Shown here in pieces: positions 27,668 to 37,098 of a DNA stretch of 64,000 bases. The position numbers and the translations under genes are program-made. The notes under the pieces were generated by a model. That model was not told where the DNA came from and made no database searches. It worked only from the letters and a program-made list of their open reading frames with translations. This DNA is from Flavobacteriales bacterium (GTDB taxonomy: Bacteria > Bacteroidota > Bacteroidia > Flavobacteriales_F > PHOS-HE28): NCBI GenBank assembly GCA_016710965.1, contig JADJTW010000031.1, positions 186,001 to 250,000 of the forward strand, read 5' to 3'. How positions within the stretch are numbered: position 1 is the first letter of the stretch; each line of letters starts with the position of its first letter.

Positions 27668-30106
27668 ATGCGCTTCCCCCCTATCAAACATCTCCTACCC
27701 AAGCTGGCAGCGGCTTTCATCGCCATCGTCACGGGATCTTCCGCTCTTCTGGCCCAGCAGCAGGCCCGTCACTTCGAGCACCAACAAGCTGGGGTTGCCA
27801 AGGACGGTGCAGTGCTCTGGCCCCTGGACATCCTCCACCAACGCATCGAGCTCAACCTGGCCTTGGGCAGCATCATCGAGGGCCATTGCACTATAACGGC
27901 CGTGCCCCGCGCCGATGCCACCACCACTTTCCCCCTGCAACTGCTTGCCCTCACGGTCGATTCCGTCACCTCGCCGCTCGGCGATCTCGCCTTCACCCAG
28001 ACCGCTGAAGACTTGAGCATCACCCTTGCCGCCCCGGCCAATACCACCGATACCATCGAGCTCACCGTCCACTACCAAGGCGACCCGCTCACCGATGCCA
28101 GCGGCTTCGGCGGCTTCTACACCACTGGCCAGTACAGCTACAACCTGGGAGTGGCCTTCACCAGTCAGCCGCACTCTTATGGCCGGGCCTGGTTCCCCTG
28201 CGCCGACAACTTCACCGAGCGCAGCAGCTACGAGTTCCTGGTGACCACTCCGCTGGCATGGAACGCGTGGTGCAATGGCGAGAAGCTGAGCGAATCGCAG
28301 CCCTCGCCCACCACCCGGCTGGTGCATTGGCGCATCAACGAGACCATGCCCGCCTACCTGGCTTCGGTAGCGGCCAGCAACTACGCCGTGGTGCACGATA
28401 CGCTGCCCAGCATCAGCGGCACGGACATCCCCGTGGTCCTGGTAGCCCGCCCGCCCGACACCACCAACATGAAGAATTCCTTCATCCACCTCCCCGAAGC
28501 CTTCGCGCTCTTCGAGGAGTGGTTCGGTGCCTACCGATGGAACAAGGTGGGCTACGTGCTCACACCGCAAGGCGCCATGGAGCACAGCACCAGCATCCAC
28601 TACCCGGTGTCCATCACCAATGGCACCCTGGCCTATCAGGATATCATGGCGCATGAGCTCGGGCATCAATGGTTCGGCGACCTGGTCACCTGCGACCGCC
28701 CCGAAGAGATGTACATCAACGAAGGCTTCGCCGAATACCTCAGCTACCTCTTCCTCGGCGCCGTGAATGGCCAGGTGTCCTACACCAACACGGTGCGCAA
28801 CAACCACCTGAAGATGGTACACCAGGCGCATCGCCTGGACCAAGGCTGGTGGGCGCTCGACAGCGTGCCGCAGGACTGGACCTACGGCGAGCACAGCTAC
28901 AACAAGGGAGCGGATGTCATCCACAGCCTGCGCGGCTATCTCGGCGACAGCCTCTTCAAGGCGGGCTTCACCAGCTTCCTTGATGCCTACGCTTTCCAGC
29001 CAGTGAACACGGAGCTCATGCGCGACCACCTCACGCAAGCGACAGGCGTCGATCTCTCCGACTTCTTCGCCGATTGGATCCAACAACCGGGCTGGGCATC
29101 GTTCGAGGTGGATTCGATGCATGTGAACACCAACCCCTTGCCCGGTGGCTACTACCTCACCGATGTCTTCCTCCAGCAGAAACAGCGCGGACCTGCCCAG
29201 CCTTACCACAACGTGCCCGTTACGCTCAGCTTCATGGATGCGCTGGGCAACTCGTGGACGTATCCGTTGCCTGTGATGCTCGGCGGCGAGAGCTGCACCG
29301 TTGGAAGCGCGCCGCCCTTCATTCCCAAGTGGGCCTTCATCAACGGCGATGACAAGCTCTCGCTCGCCGTCACCGGCACCACCGACACCATCAACGCCGT
29401 CGGCAACCAGGCCTACCCGTACGCCAACTTCGACCTCACCTTCCCCGCCGGTACCAGCAACGCACGGCTCCGCGTGGAGCACTACTGGGTAGCGCCCGAC
29501 AACGACGAAGTCGCCGACGCGTTCGCCTTCATCATATCCCCCGATCGTTACTGGCGCGTCATCGGCAACATCCCGGCAGGCACCATCGGCCGCGCCTACT
29601 TCGATGGCCGTACCACGGTCATCACCAATTACGATCCCGGCCTCATGCACGACACCCTGGGCTTCGACTTCCGCGAGGACAGCCTGGTCATGCTCTATCG
29701 CGCCGAGCCCTGGCACCCCTGGGCCGAAGTGCCCACAACGGTCAATACGCTCGGACCCGCTACCGATGGCTATGGCCGCATCACCATCGACAGCCTGTGG
29801 GCTGGTGAATACACGCTCGCCTGGCGGAAGAGCGCGGTGGGCATGGCTGAAACCACGCCACCCGAACTCGCGTGGACCATTGCGCCTAACCCTGCCAGCG
29901 AACAGGTCTCCGTCTCCACCGCATTGCGCTTGCGCGGAAGCATGGAGCTCATCGATAGCACCGGCCGCATCGTCGGTACCGACCGCGTCGTGCATGGCAA
30001 TGCACGCTTCGATCTCAGCAACGTGAGGCCGGGCATCTACGCACTGCGCTTCATGCCTGCTGATGGCGGCAGCGAACAGTATGCGGGGAGCCTGGTGGTG
30101 GAATAG
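27668..30106 (+). CDS. M1-family aminopeptidase-like protein with T9SS type A sorting domain
   Basis: 812 aa from the ATG at 27668 (signal peptide FIAIVTGSSALLA, then QQQ). The zinc motif is HELGHQW (His329) with the distal Glu352 in INEGFAEY; QGAMEHSTS corresponds to the GAMEN substrate motif. The last 80 residues (APNPASEQVSV ... GRIVG ... RPGIYALRF ... GSLVVE) are a type A T9SS sorting domain, so the enzyme should be exported across the outer membrane and then released or lipid-linked. A terminator-like hairpin follows. Confidence 0.88.
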   Translation: MRFPPIKHLLPKLAAAFIAIVTGSSALLAQQQARHFEHQQAGVAKDGAVLWPLDILHQRIELNLALGSIIEGHCTITAVPRADATTTFPLQLLALTVDSVTSPLGDLAFTQTAEDLSITLAAPANTTDTIELTVHYQGDPLTDASGFGGFYTTGQYSYNLGVAFTSQPHSYGRAWFPCADNFTERSSYEFLVTTPLAWNAWCNGEKLSESQPSPTTRLVHWRINETMPAYLASVAASNYAVVHDTLPSISGTDIPVVLVARPPDTTNMKNSFIHLPEAFALFEEWFGAYRWNKVGYVLTPQGAMEHSTSIHYPVSITNGTLAYQDIMAHELGHQWFGDLVTCDRPEEMYINEGFAEYLSYLFLGAVNGQVSYTNTVRNNHLKMVHQAHRLDQGWWALDSVPQDWTYGEHSYNKGADVIHSLRGYLGDSLFKAGFTSFLDAYAFQPVNTELMRDHLTQATGVDLSDFFADWIQQPGWASFEVDSMHVNTNPLPGGYYLTDVFLQQKQRGPAQPYHNVPVTLSFMDALGNSWTYPLPVMLGGESCTVGSAPPFIPKWAFINGDDKLSLAVTGTTDTINAVGNQAYPYANFDLTFPAGTSNARLRVEHYWVAPDNDEVADAFAFIISPDRYWRVIGNIPAGTIGRAYFDGRTTVITNYDPGLMHDTLGFDFREDSLVMLYRAEPWHPWAEVPTTVNTLGPATDGYGRITIDSLWAGEYTLAWRKSAVGMAETTPPELAWTIAPNPASEQVSVSTALRLRGSMELIDSTGRIVGTDRVVHGNARFDLSNVRPGIYALRFMPADGGSEQYAGSLVVE

Positions 30107-30110
30107 GATC

Positions 30111-30133
30111 GGCGTGAACGGTATGTTCACGCC
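30111..30133 (+). terminator. Hairpin after the exported M1 peptidase gene
   Basis: Perfect 9-bp stem GGCGTGAAC (30111-30119) / GTTCACGCC (30125-30133) with a 5-nt loop, five bases after the stop and seven before the next start. There is no T tract, so it may attenuate rather than stop transcription. Confidence 0.55.
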
Positions 30134-30139
30134 CTGAAC

Positions 30140-31996
30140 ATGCTCTCCCTCCTGCGTTACTTGATCGCGCTCCTCCTCTGCTGGCTGCTGCTCTTCCTTC
30201 TGCAGCAAACCTGCTTCCTTTTCTTCGAGCCCGTCTGGACACGCGCCCTGGACGGCGCCGCGCTAAGCAGCAGCTATTGGCATGCCTTGCCCATGGACCT
30301 CTCGGCGGCATGCTACTTCACGCTCCCCGTGCTGCTGCTGTGCCTCCCGCTGCTCTGGAAGGAAATGCGCTGGGCGCGCAAGGCGATCAAGGTCATCCTC
30401 ATCGTGCTCGTCATCGCCAGCGCCTTCATCAACGTGTGCGACATCGCCCTCTTCCGCGCGTGGGGCACCAAGGTGAACCACAAGGCGCTCAGCTATCTGA
30501 TCTACCCCGAAGAGGTCTTCCTTACCGCAGCAGGCGTGCGGCCGGGGCAGCTCGTGGTGGTCTTCCTCGCCCAATGCGCCGTGGCCTGGTTCCTCTTTTC
30601 CCGCATCGATCACAAGCGCGCCTTCATGGGCGGGCCGATCTGGCAGGGCGGCACGGCAGTCGCGCTTTTCCCCTTGCTCCTGCTTACAGGCATGCGCGGC
30701 GGCTGGCAGGAATTCCCCATCGATCGCAGCTGGAGCTACCACAGCGTGCATCCTGTCCTCAACCTCGGCGCCCTCAACGGCGCATGGAACGTGATCGTGC
30801 TCCTGGCTGAACCGCCCGAGATCGAGGCCAACCCCTACGTGTACATGCCGACGGAAGAGGCGGAGCGGATCTTCATAGAACTGCACACCGATGGCAAGGG
30901 CGCGCGCGACAGCATCCTCCACACCCCGCGACCGAATGTGATGCTCGTACTGCTCGAAAGCTGGACGGCCGATGTGGTGGGTGTGCTTGGCGGTGACAGC
31001 GGAGTGACACCTGGCTTCGATCGCCTGGCGAAGGACGGTATGCTGTTCACCAACTTCTACTCCACCGGATTCCGGACCGAGCAGGGCTTGTGCGCGATCC
31101 TGAGCGCCTTTCCCTCGCAGCCGAAGACGACCATCATCCGGCAGTACGGCAAGTTCGATCGCCTGCCCAGCATCGTGAACGGGTTGGATTCCGCGGGCTA
31201 CACCTCCACCTATTGGTATGCCGGCGACCTCGCATTCGCCAACCAGCGCGCCTATCTGGAGACCATCGGATTCGATGTGCTGCACGATGAGAACTCCTTC
31301 CCCATCGAACGCCGCACGGACTGGGGCGCGTTCGACGAGGAGCTCTTCGCCTTCCACCTGGGCAGCACCAGCGATGCGAAGGAGCCTTTCTTCCACACGG
31401 TGATGACCGCCACCAGCCACGAGCCCTTCGATGCGCCCGTGCAGGAAGGCTTCTCGGGCACTGAGGATCCGCAGCGCTACCGCAACAGCGTACACTACAC
31501 CGATCGCACGCTCGCCGCCTTCATCGACTCATGCCGCACGATGCCATGGTGGGACCGCACGCTGGTCATCATCGTTGCCGATCACGGCCACTATCTGCCG
31601 CACAACCTCGGGAGCCATAGCGCCGAGCGGCACCGCATCCCCTTCCTCATCACCGGTGGTGCCTTGCGCACGGAATTACGCGGCACTACCAACAGCACGT
31701 TCGGTTGCCATGTGGACATTGCTGCGTCCTTGCTTGGCCAGCTGGGGTTGCCTGCTGAGCAGTTCGCATGGAGCAAGGACCTCTTCCGCAACGACAGCCA
31801 CTTCGCCTACTGGACCTTCGACGATGGCTTCGGTATCGCCAACGCCCAACAGACCGTCGTGTGGGATAACATGGGCAAGCGGGTCTTACAGCTGCGCGAT
31901 AGCACGGCCCGCGAAGCGCTCAATAGCGACGCAGTACACAAGGGCAAGGCGCTGGAGCAGGTGCTCTTGGACAGGTACATCGAACTGAGCCAGTAG
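30140..31996 (+). CDS. LTA synthase-like membrane protein with sulfatase-fold domain
   Basis: 618 aa. Five hydrophobic segments (about 4-27, 54-73, 82-106, 137-157, 171-189) precede an extracytoplasmic alkaline-phosphatase-superfamily domain. That domain has NVMLVLLESWTAD (metal ligand Glu), FRTEQGL (candidate nucleophile Thr), SHEPF, and IVADHGHYLP (metal ligands Asp and His). The layout is that of lipoteichoic acid synthases and related phosphoglycerol transferases. A Gram-negative host has no LTA, so the likely acceptor is a periplasmic glycan or lipid head group. It converges with eno with a 1-bp gap. Confidence 0.82.
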   Translation: MLSLLRYLIALLLCWLLLFLLQQTCFLFFEPVWTRALDGAALSSSYWHALPMDLSAACYFTLPVLLLCLPLLWKEMRWARKAIKVILIVLVIASAFINVCDIALFRAWGTKVNHKALSYLIYPEEVFLTAAGVRPGQLVVVFLAQCAVAWFLFSRIDHKRAFMGGPIWQGGTAVALFPLLLLTGMRGGWQEFPIDRSWSYHSVHPVLNLGALNGAWNVIVLLAEPPEIEANPYVYMPTEEAERIFIELHTDGKGARDSILHTPRPNVMLVLLESWTADVVGVLGGDSGVTPGFDRLAKDGMLFTNFYSTGFRTEQGLCAILSAFPSQPKTTIIRQYGKFDRLPSIVNGLDSAGYTSTYWYAGDLAFANQRAYLETIGFDVLHDENSFPIERRTDWGAFDEELFAFHLGSTSDAKEPFFHTVMTATSHEPFDAPVQEGFSGTEDPQRYRNSVHYTDRTLAAFIDSCRTMPWWDRTLVIIVADHGHYLPHNLGSHSAERHRIPFLITGGALRTELRGTTNSTFGCHVDIAASLLGQLGLPAEQFAWSKDLFRNDSHFAYWTFDDGFGIANAQQTVVWDNMGKRVLQLRDSTAREALNSDAVHKGKALEQVLLDRYIELSQ

Positions 31997-31997
31997 C

Positions 31998-33284
<1,287 letters not shown>

Positions 33285-33308
33285 GAGGGCAAGGTGAAAG
33301 TTGAAAGA

Positions 33309-33320
33309 GGAAAGCTGAAA
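33309..33320 (+). repeat. GGAAAGCTGAAA spacer motif (copy 2)
   Basis: This 12-mer in the carA-eno spacer matches the minus-strand copy at 14728-14739. It is flanked by GTGAAAGTTGAAAGA, so the spacer is made of repeated GAAAG(C/T)TGAAA units. Confidence 0.45.
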
Positions 33321-33336
33321 GGCACGGCTCGTCCGT

Positions 33337-34473
33337 TCATGCGTTCTGCGGTACGGGGCGAGTTGCACGCGTATGTTCCTTCATCATCAGCACGAATCGA
33401 TCGAAGAGGTAGCGGCTGTCGTATGGGCCGGGACCTGCCTCAGGATGGTATTGCACGCTGAAGACCGGACGGTCCTTCAAGCGGATACCAGCGACGCTGC
33501 CGTCGTTCAGGTGGACATGCGTGATCTCCACAGCAGCGTTCTTCTCCGCATCGGTGCGCTTCACCACGAATCCGTGGTTCTGCGAAGTCACTTCATCGCG
33601 GCCGGTGGTGAGGTCCTTGATGGGGTGATTGATGCCGCGATGGCCGTGGTGCATCTTCTCTGTGGCCATGCCCAGGCTCTCGGCGAGCAGCTGGTGGCCC
33701 AGGCAGATGCCGAAGACCGGCAGGCCGCTCTCAACGATGGCCTTCACCTGCTTCACGCTGGCGGGCATTGCACCAGGATCGCCGGGGCCGTTGCTCAGCA
33801 TGATGCCGTCGGGCTTCCATGAGAGGATCTCCTCCATCTCCGTGGCGATGGGGAACACGCGCACACGGCAGCCACGCTCGGTGAGGCAACGTTCGATGTT
33901 CCGCTTCACGCCATAGTCGACAAGTGCCACCCGGAACGCGGCATCCCTGGCCCCCACTTCGTACGGTTCGCGCGTGCTAACCGTGCTGGAGAGTTCGAGG
34001 CCCGCCATATCGGGAGCCTCCTTCAATCGCGCGCGCAGCTTCTCCACATCCATCTCGGTACTGCTGATAAGGGCATTCTGTGCGCCGTTGTCGCGGATGT
34101 GGCGCACGAGCTTGCGCGTGTCCAGGTCGCTGATGCCCACTACACCATGAGTCTTCAGGTAGTCATCCAGCGAGCCTGATCCTCCGGGGCGGCTCCATAC
34201 TTCGCTGTACTTCTTCACCACGAGGCCTGCGATGGTGGGCTTGCTGCTCTCCTCTTCGCCGTCCTTCACCCCGTAATTGCCGATATGCGGCGAGGCCATG
34301 GTCATGATCTGGCCGGTGTAGCTGGGGTCGGTGAAGATCTCCTGGTAGCCGGTCATGCCGGTATTGAAGCAGATCTCGCCGGTGGTGATGCCCGCTGCGC
34401 CGATGGCGCGACCCCGGAAAAGCGTTCCATCCGCTAAGAGCAACAGGGCTTCGGGGCGTTGGCTGATGAGCAT
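33337..34473 (-). CDS. carA: Carbamoyl-phosphate synthase small (glutaminase) subunit
   Basis: 378 aa. The N-terminal CPSase domain (GEICFNTGMTGYQEIFTDPSYTGQI) is followed by a class I glutamine amidotransferase domain with the nucleophile Cys in GICLGHQL and the His/Glu pair in QYHPEAGPGP. It supplies ammonia from glutamine for carbamoyl phosphate (pyrimidines, arginine). carB is not in the window. carA-eno directly after rplQ is, as I recall, a common order in Bacteroidota; here an 8.8-kb module separates them. Confidence 0.96.
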   Translation of the reverse strand: MLISQRPEALLLLADGTLFRGRAIGAAGITTGEICFNTGMTGYQEIFTDPSYTGQIMTMASPHIGNYGVKDGEEESSKPTIAGLVVKKYSEVWSRPGGSGSLDDYLKTHGVVGISDLDTRKLVRHIRDNGAQNALISSTEMDVEKLRARLKEAPDMAGLELSSTVSTREPYEVGARDAAFRVALVDYGVKRNIERCLTERGCRVRVFPIATEMEEILSWKPDGIMLSNGPGDPGAMPASVKQVKAIVESGLPVFGICLGHQLLAESLGMATEKMHHGHRGINHPIKDLTTGRDEVTSQNHGFVVKRTDAEKNAAVEITHVHLNDGSVAGIRLKDRPVFSVQYHPEAGPGPYDSRYLFDRFVLMMKEHTRATRPVPQNA

Positions 34474-34490
34474 GGCTCGCTAAGGCGCGG

Positions 34491-34498
34491 CGAAGATA
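34491..34498 (-). promoter_or_regulatory. -7-like element for carA
   Basis: Minus strand TATCTTCG, one mismatch from TAnnTTTG, 17 bp before the carA ATG. It lies downstream of the terminator at 34546-34572, so carA-eno can be transcribed independently of the kinase module. Confidence 0.45.
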
Positions 34499-34545
34499 CC
34501 CGGACAGCGGAACGAGCGAGCCAGGGAAGATCAACAGGTGTTGAA

Positions 34546-34572
34546 AAGGGCGGCACAAGATGCACCGCCCTT
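34546..34572 (-). terminator. Rho-independent terminator of the kinase module
   Basis: Perfect stem AAGGGCGG (34546-34553) / CCGCCCTT (34565-34572) with an 11-nt loop. On the minus strand the stem is followed by TTTTCAAC, giving a short U tract. It lies 18 bp after the stop of the MORN kinase gene. Confidence 0.8.
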
Positions 34573-34590
34573 CCCAGAAGTCTTATGGGA

Positions 34591-36450
34591 TCAGTTCCTG
34601 ATCTGTTCGATCCTGTTGCTGCGCGCGCCCGTCGGATAGGTGCCGGTGGGCTTGTCCGCCGCGAAGTTCCCTTCGTACAGCACGCTGCCGTTGGCGGCAT
34701 AGCAGATGCCCCAGCCCACCTTCTTGTCGTCCTCCCACTGGCCCACGTACTTCTTGCAGTCGGCGCAGTTGGCCACAGTGCCATCGACCACCGTGAAGGT
34801 GCCCGTGCCCTCCATCATGTTGTCGTTCCATTCACCGTCGTAGGTGTCGCCATCCTTCCAGGTGTACTTGCCGTTGCCGTGCATCTTGGCCTCCAGCCAG
34901 TCTCCGGTGTAACGGCCGCCACTGGACCACTTGTAAGTGCCGCGGCCTGTGCGTGAGCCATTGTTCCATGCACCATCGTACTGGTCACCGTCGTCCCACA
35001 CCATCTTGCCACGCCCATGGCGCATTCCGTTGCGCCATGCACCATCGTAGTAGGTGACCGTGCCCGTCTTGTACGTGGCGCGGCCCTGGCCGTGGGGCTT
35101 GCCATTGCGGATCTCTCCCTCGTAGTCGTAGGTGTCGCCGTCGCCATCGACCAATCCAGTGAGGCGTCCCCGCCCTTCATCGGCCGTGGTCGTACGCACT
35201 GGTTCATTGACAACAGGGGCTGGAGCCGCGAACGTATCGACCGCCGCGACCTCGGAGGATGCCTGCACACTATCGAGCATGGCCTGCGCCATCAGGCTAT
35301 CGCTGAAGGCCTTGGCCACGCTATCGGCACGCTGCTGGGCAAGCAATTCCGGATCGACATCCGATCGCATGTACCGCCAGAGGCCAGCGCTTCCCAGGGC
35401 AAGCACCACGAGACCGCCGACGATCCAGATGGCGGCCTTGCTGTTGCCGTCCTTGCTCTTCGTAGGTGCGGTGCGCGGGTCCAGGGAGGAAGCTCCTTGC
35501 ATGGTAGCCTGGCCGGTACCGTAGCCCGGCGCAGCCTGTTGCGGCATGGTCGCACCTGGCGGCGGAGGCGGCGGCGTGGGCATCTGCTCGGTCTTGCGGC
35601 TCACGTTCGCGGGCGGTGGCGTTGGCGCGTTCCAACGTCCGGTGCGCGTGTAATGCTCTGCCGACGCATAGAGTTCTGCGGCAGTGGGCCTGCGCAGCGG
35701 GTCGTAGTGCAGGCAGCTGCACACCAACTGGTTGAGCTCGGCGCTGTGGTTGCCGGGAGGCACCGGTGCCACGGAATCGGGAGTGAGGTACACACCGCCG
35801 ATGCCACCCCAGGGCAGTTCGCCGCTGAGCATCTCGTACATGGCCACGCCCAATGCGAAGACATCGCCCCCGGGGCCGGTGTTGCCGCTTCCTTTGAACC
35901 GTTCAGGCGGCGAATAGGCCACGGTGAGGGCCTTGCTGCTCTCGGTGCTCTTGCGCAGCGTGTTGCGTAGTTTGCTACTGATGCCGAAGTCGCATAAGAG
36001 ATACCGGCCCTGCGCATCCATGAGCACGTTGTCCGGCTTGATGTCGCCGTGCATGACATCGCGCGCGTGCAGATAGGCCAGTGCACCGCTCATCTGCATG
36101 ATCGCCTCGGCGGCATCACGCTCGCTCATGGGCCCTTCATCCAGGATCCGCGCGGCCAGCGATCCCTTCTCGCAATAGGGCATCACCAGATAAGGCGATC
36201 CATCATGCACATCGAAGTGCGTTGCGCGCAGCAGGCCTTCGTGGCGCATGCCAGCGGTGAGCACGTATTCCTTGCGGAAGAGCTTCAGCCCGGCTTCATC
36301 CATGCCACGCTCTGGGGCATAGATCTTCAGGGCCACTTCCATGTCGTCGGCCAGTTGATCGGCTGCGAGCCATACGACGGAGAACCCGCCCAAACCCAAT
36401 TTGCGCACCAGACGGTAGCGCCCTCCGAAAATGTCTCCTTCCCTCATCAT
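34591..36450 (-). CDS. Membrane Ser/Thr protein kinase with C-terminal MORN repeats
   Basis: 619 aa. Kinase domain about 8-270: Gly loop GLGGFSVV (19-26), Lys42, catalytic HGDIKPDN (134-141; Gly replaces the Arg of HRD, so a non-RD kinase) and DFG (154-156). A Pro-rich linker (275-330) leads to one membrane segment (339-357). The far side has an Ala/Ser linker and seven MORN motifs between about 443 and 605 (YxGxWxxGxxxGxG). MORN repeats bind lipids or proteins, so the extracytoplasmic part may sense the envelope. It is last in the module. Confidence 0.88.
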   Translation of the reverse strand: MMREGDIFGGRYRLVRKLGLGGFSVVWLAADQLADDMEVALKIYAPERGMDEAGLKLFRKEYVLTAGMRHEGLLRATHFDVHDGSPYLVMPYCEKGSLAARILDEGPMSERDAAEAIMQMSGALAYLHARDVMHGDIKPDNVLMDAQGRYLLCDFGISSKLRNTLRKSTESSKALTVAYSPPERFKGSGNTGPGGDVFALGVAMYEMLSGELPWGGIGGVYLTPDSVAPVPPGNHSAELNQLVCSCLHYDPLRRPTAAELYASAEHYTRTGRWNAPTPPPANVSRKTEQMPTPPPPPPGATMPQQAAPGYGTGQATMQGASSLDPRTAPTKSKDGNSKAAIWIVGGLVVLALGSAGLWRYMRSDVDPELLAQQRADSVAKAFSDSLMAQAMLDSVQASSEVAAVDTFAAPAPVVNEPVRTTTADEGRGRLTGLVDGDGDTYDYEGEIRNGKPHGQGRATYKTGTVTYYDGAWRNGMRHGRGKMVWDDGDQYDGAWNNGSRTGRGTYKWSSGGRYTGDWLEAKMHGNGKYTWKDGDTYDGEWNDNMMEGTGTFTVVDGTVANCADCKKYVGQWEDDKKVGWGICYAANGSVLYEGNFAADKPTGTYPTGARSNRIEQIRN

Positions 36451-36493
36451 GGTGCGTTGGTTCGGTGTTCGTTGATTGCGTAATGGTACGGGG

Positions 36494-37081
36494 TCATTCG
36501 AGCCGGAAAGCGCGATCGCCCAGCAGGATCACATCACCGCTGCTGAGCTTGGTGCGCTCGGCCACGCGAACGTAGGTGGTGCGCAAGGCACTGGTATCGG
36601 TGATGTACCAACTGCCGTTCTCGTGCTCCAGCAGGGCTTGTCCCTTGCTGGTGATGGTCATGTTGCCGGGATCGACGTTGTCGCGTTCGAGCGAAACGCT
36701 TTCGCCCGGCAGTTCAATGGTCTGTTCCTCCTCGCCTTCACGCGGCAGGCGCACCAGCCGCAAGCCTGCGGCAGCGGCCACCGGTGTTCGGCTGGGATCT
36801 ATGGTGCGGTCGAACTTGCCAGGCGCTGCCTTGCGCGGTGGTGGTGGCGCTTGCGCTGGGGCTCGACGGTCATCGCCAGCGCCCAAAGGATCGGCATTGT
36901 CGCGGTCCCAAGCATCGCTGCTGGGAAGGTCGCCCTTCATGGTGCGCGCAGGATCGGCCGAAGGGCTGCTGCTCGGTGGCGGTGTGGCGCCAGCGTTGAG
37001 CGATCCTCCCAGCGGGTAGTTGCATCGGTCGCAACGCAGTGCCGTGGGTGTGTTGGTGTATCCGCAATTGTTGCAGCGCAT
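36494..37081 (-). CDS. Zinc-ribbon and FHA domain protein
   Basis: 195 aa. The N-terminus is a zinc ribbon with two CxxC knuckles (Cys3, Cys6, Cys17, Cys20). A Pro/Ser/Ala-rich linker with possible phospho-acceptor Thr (ARTMKGD, DRTIDPSRTP) runs to about 105. The C-terminal 90 residues resemble a FHA domain (VSLERDNVD, ITSKGQALLEHENGSWYITDTS, LSSGDVILLGDRAFRLE), although the usual SxxH is not exact. FHA domains read phosphothreonine, so this is a plausible soluble adaptor between the two kinases and the phosphatase. Confidence 0.75.
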   Translation of the reverse strand: MRCNNCGYTNTPTALRCDRCNYPLGGSLNAGATPPPSSSPSADPARTMKGDLPSSDAWDRDNADPLGAGDDRRAPAQAPPPPRKAAPGKFDRTIDPSRTPVAAAAGLRLVRLPREGEEEQTIELPGESVSLERDNVDPGNMTITSKGQALLEHENGSWYITDTSALRTTYVRVAERTKLSSGDVILLGDRAFRLE

Positions 37082-37098
37082 GATGGAAGGGTGTTGGT

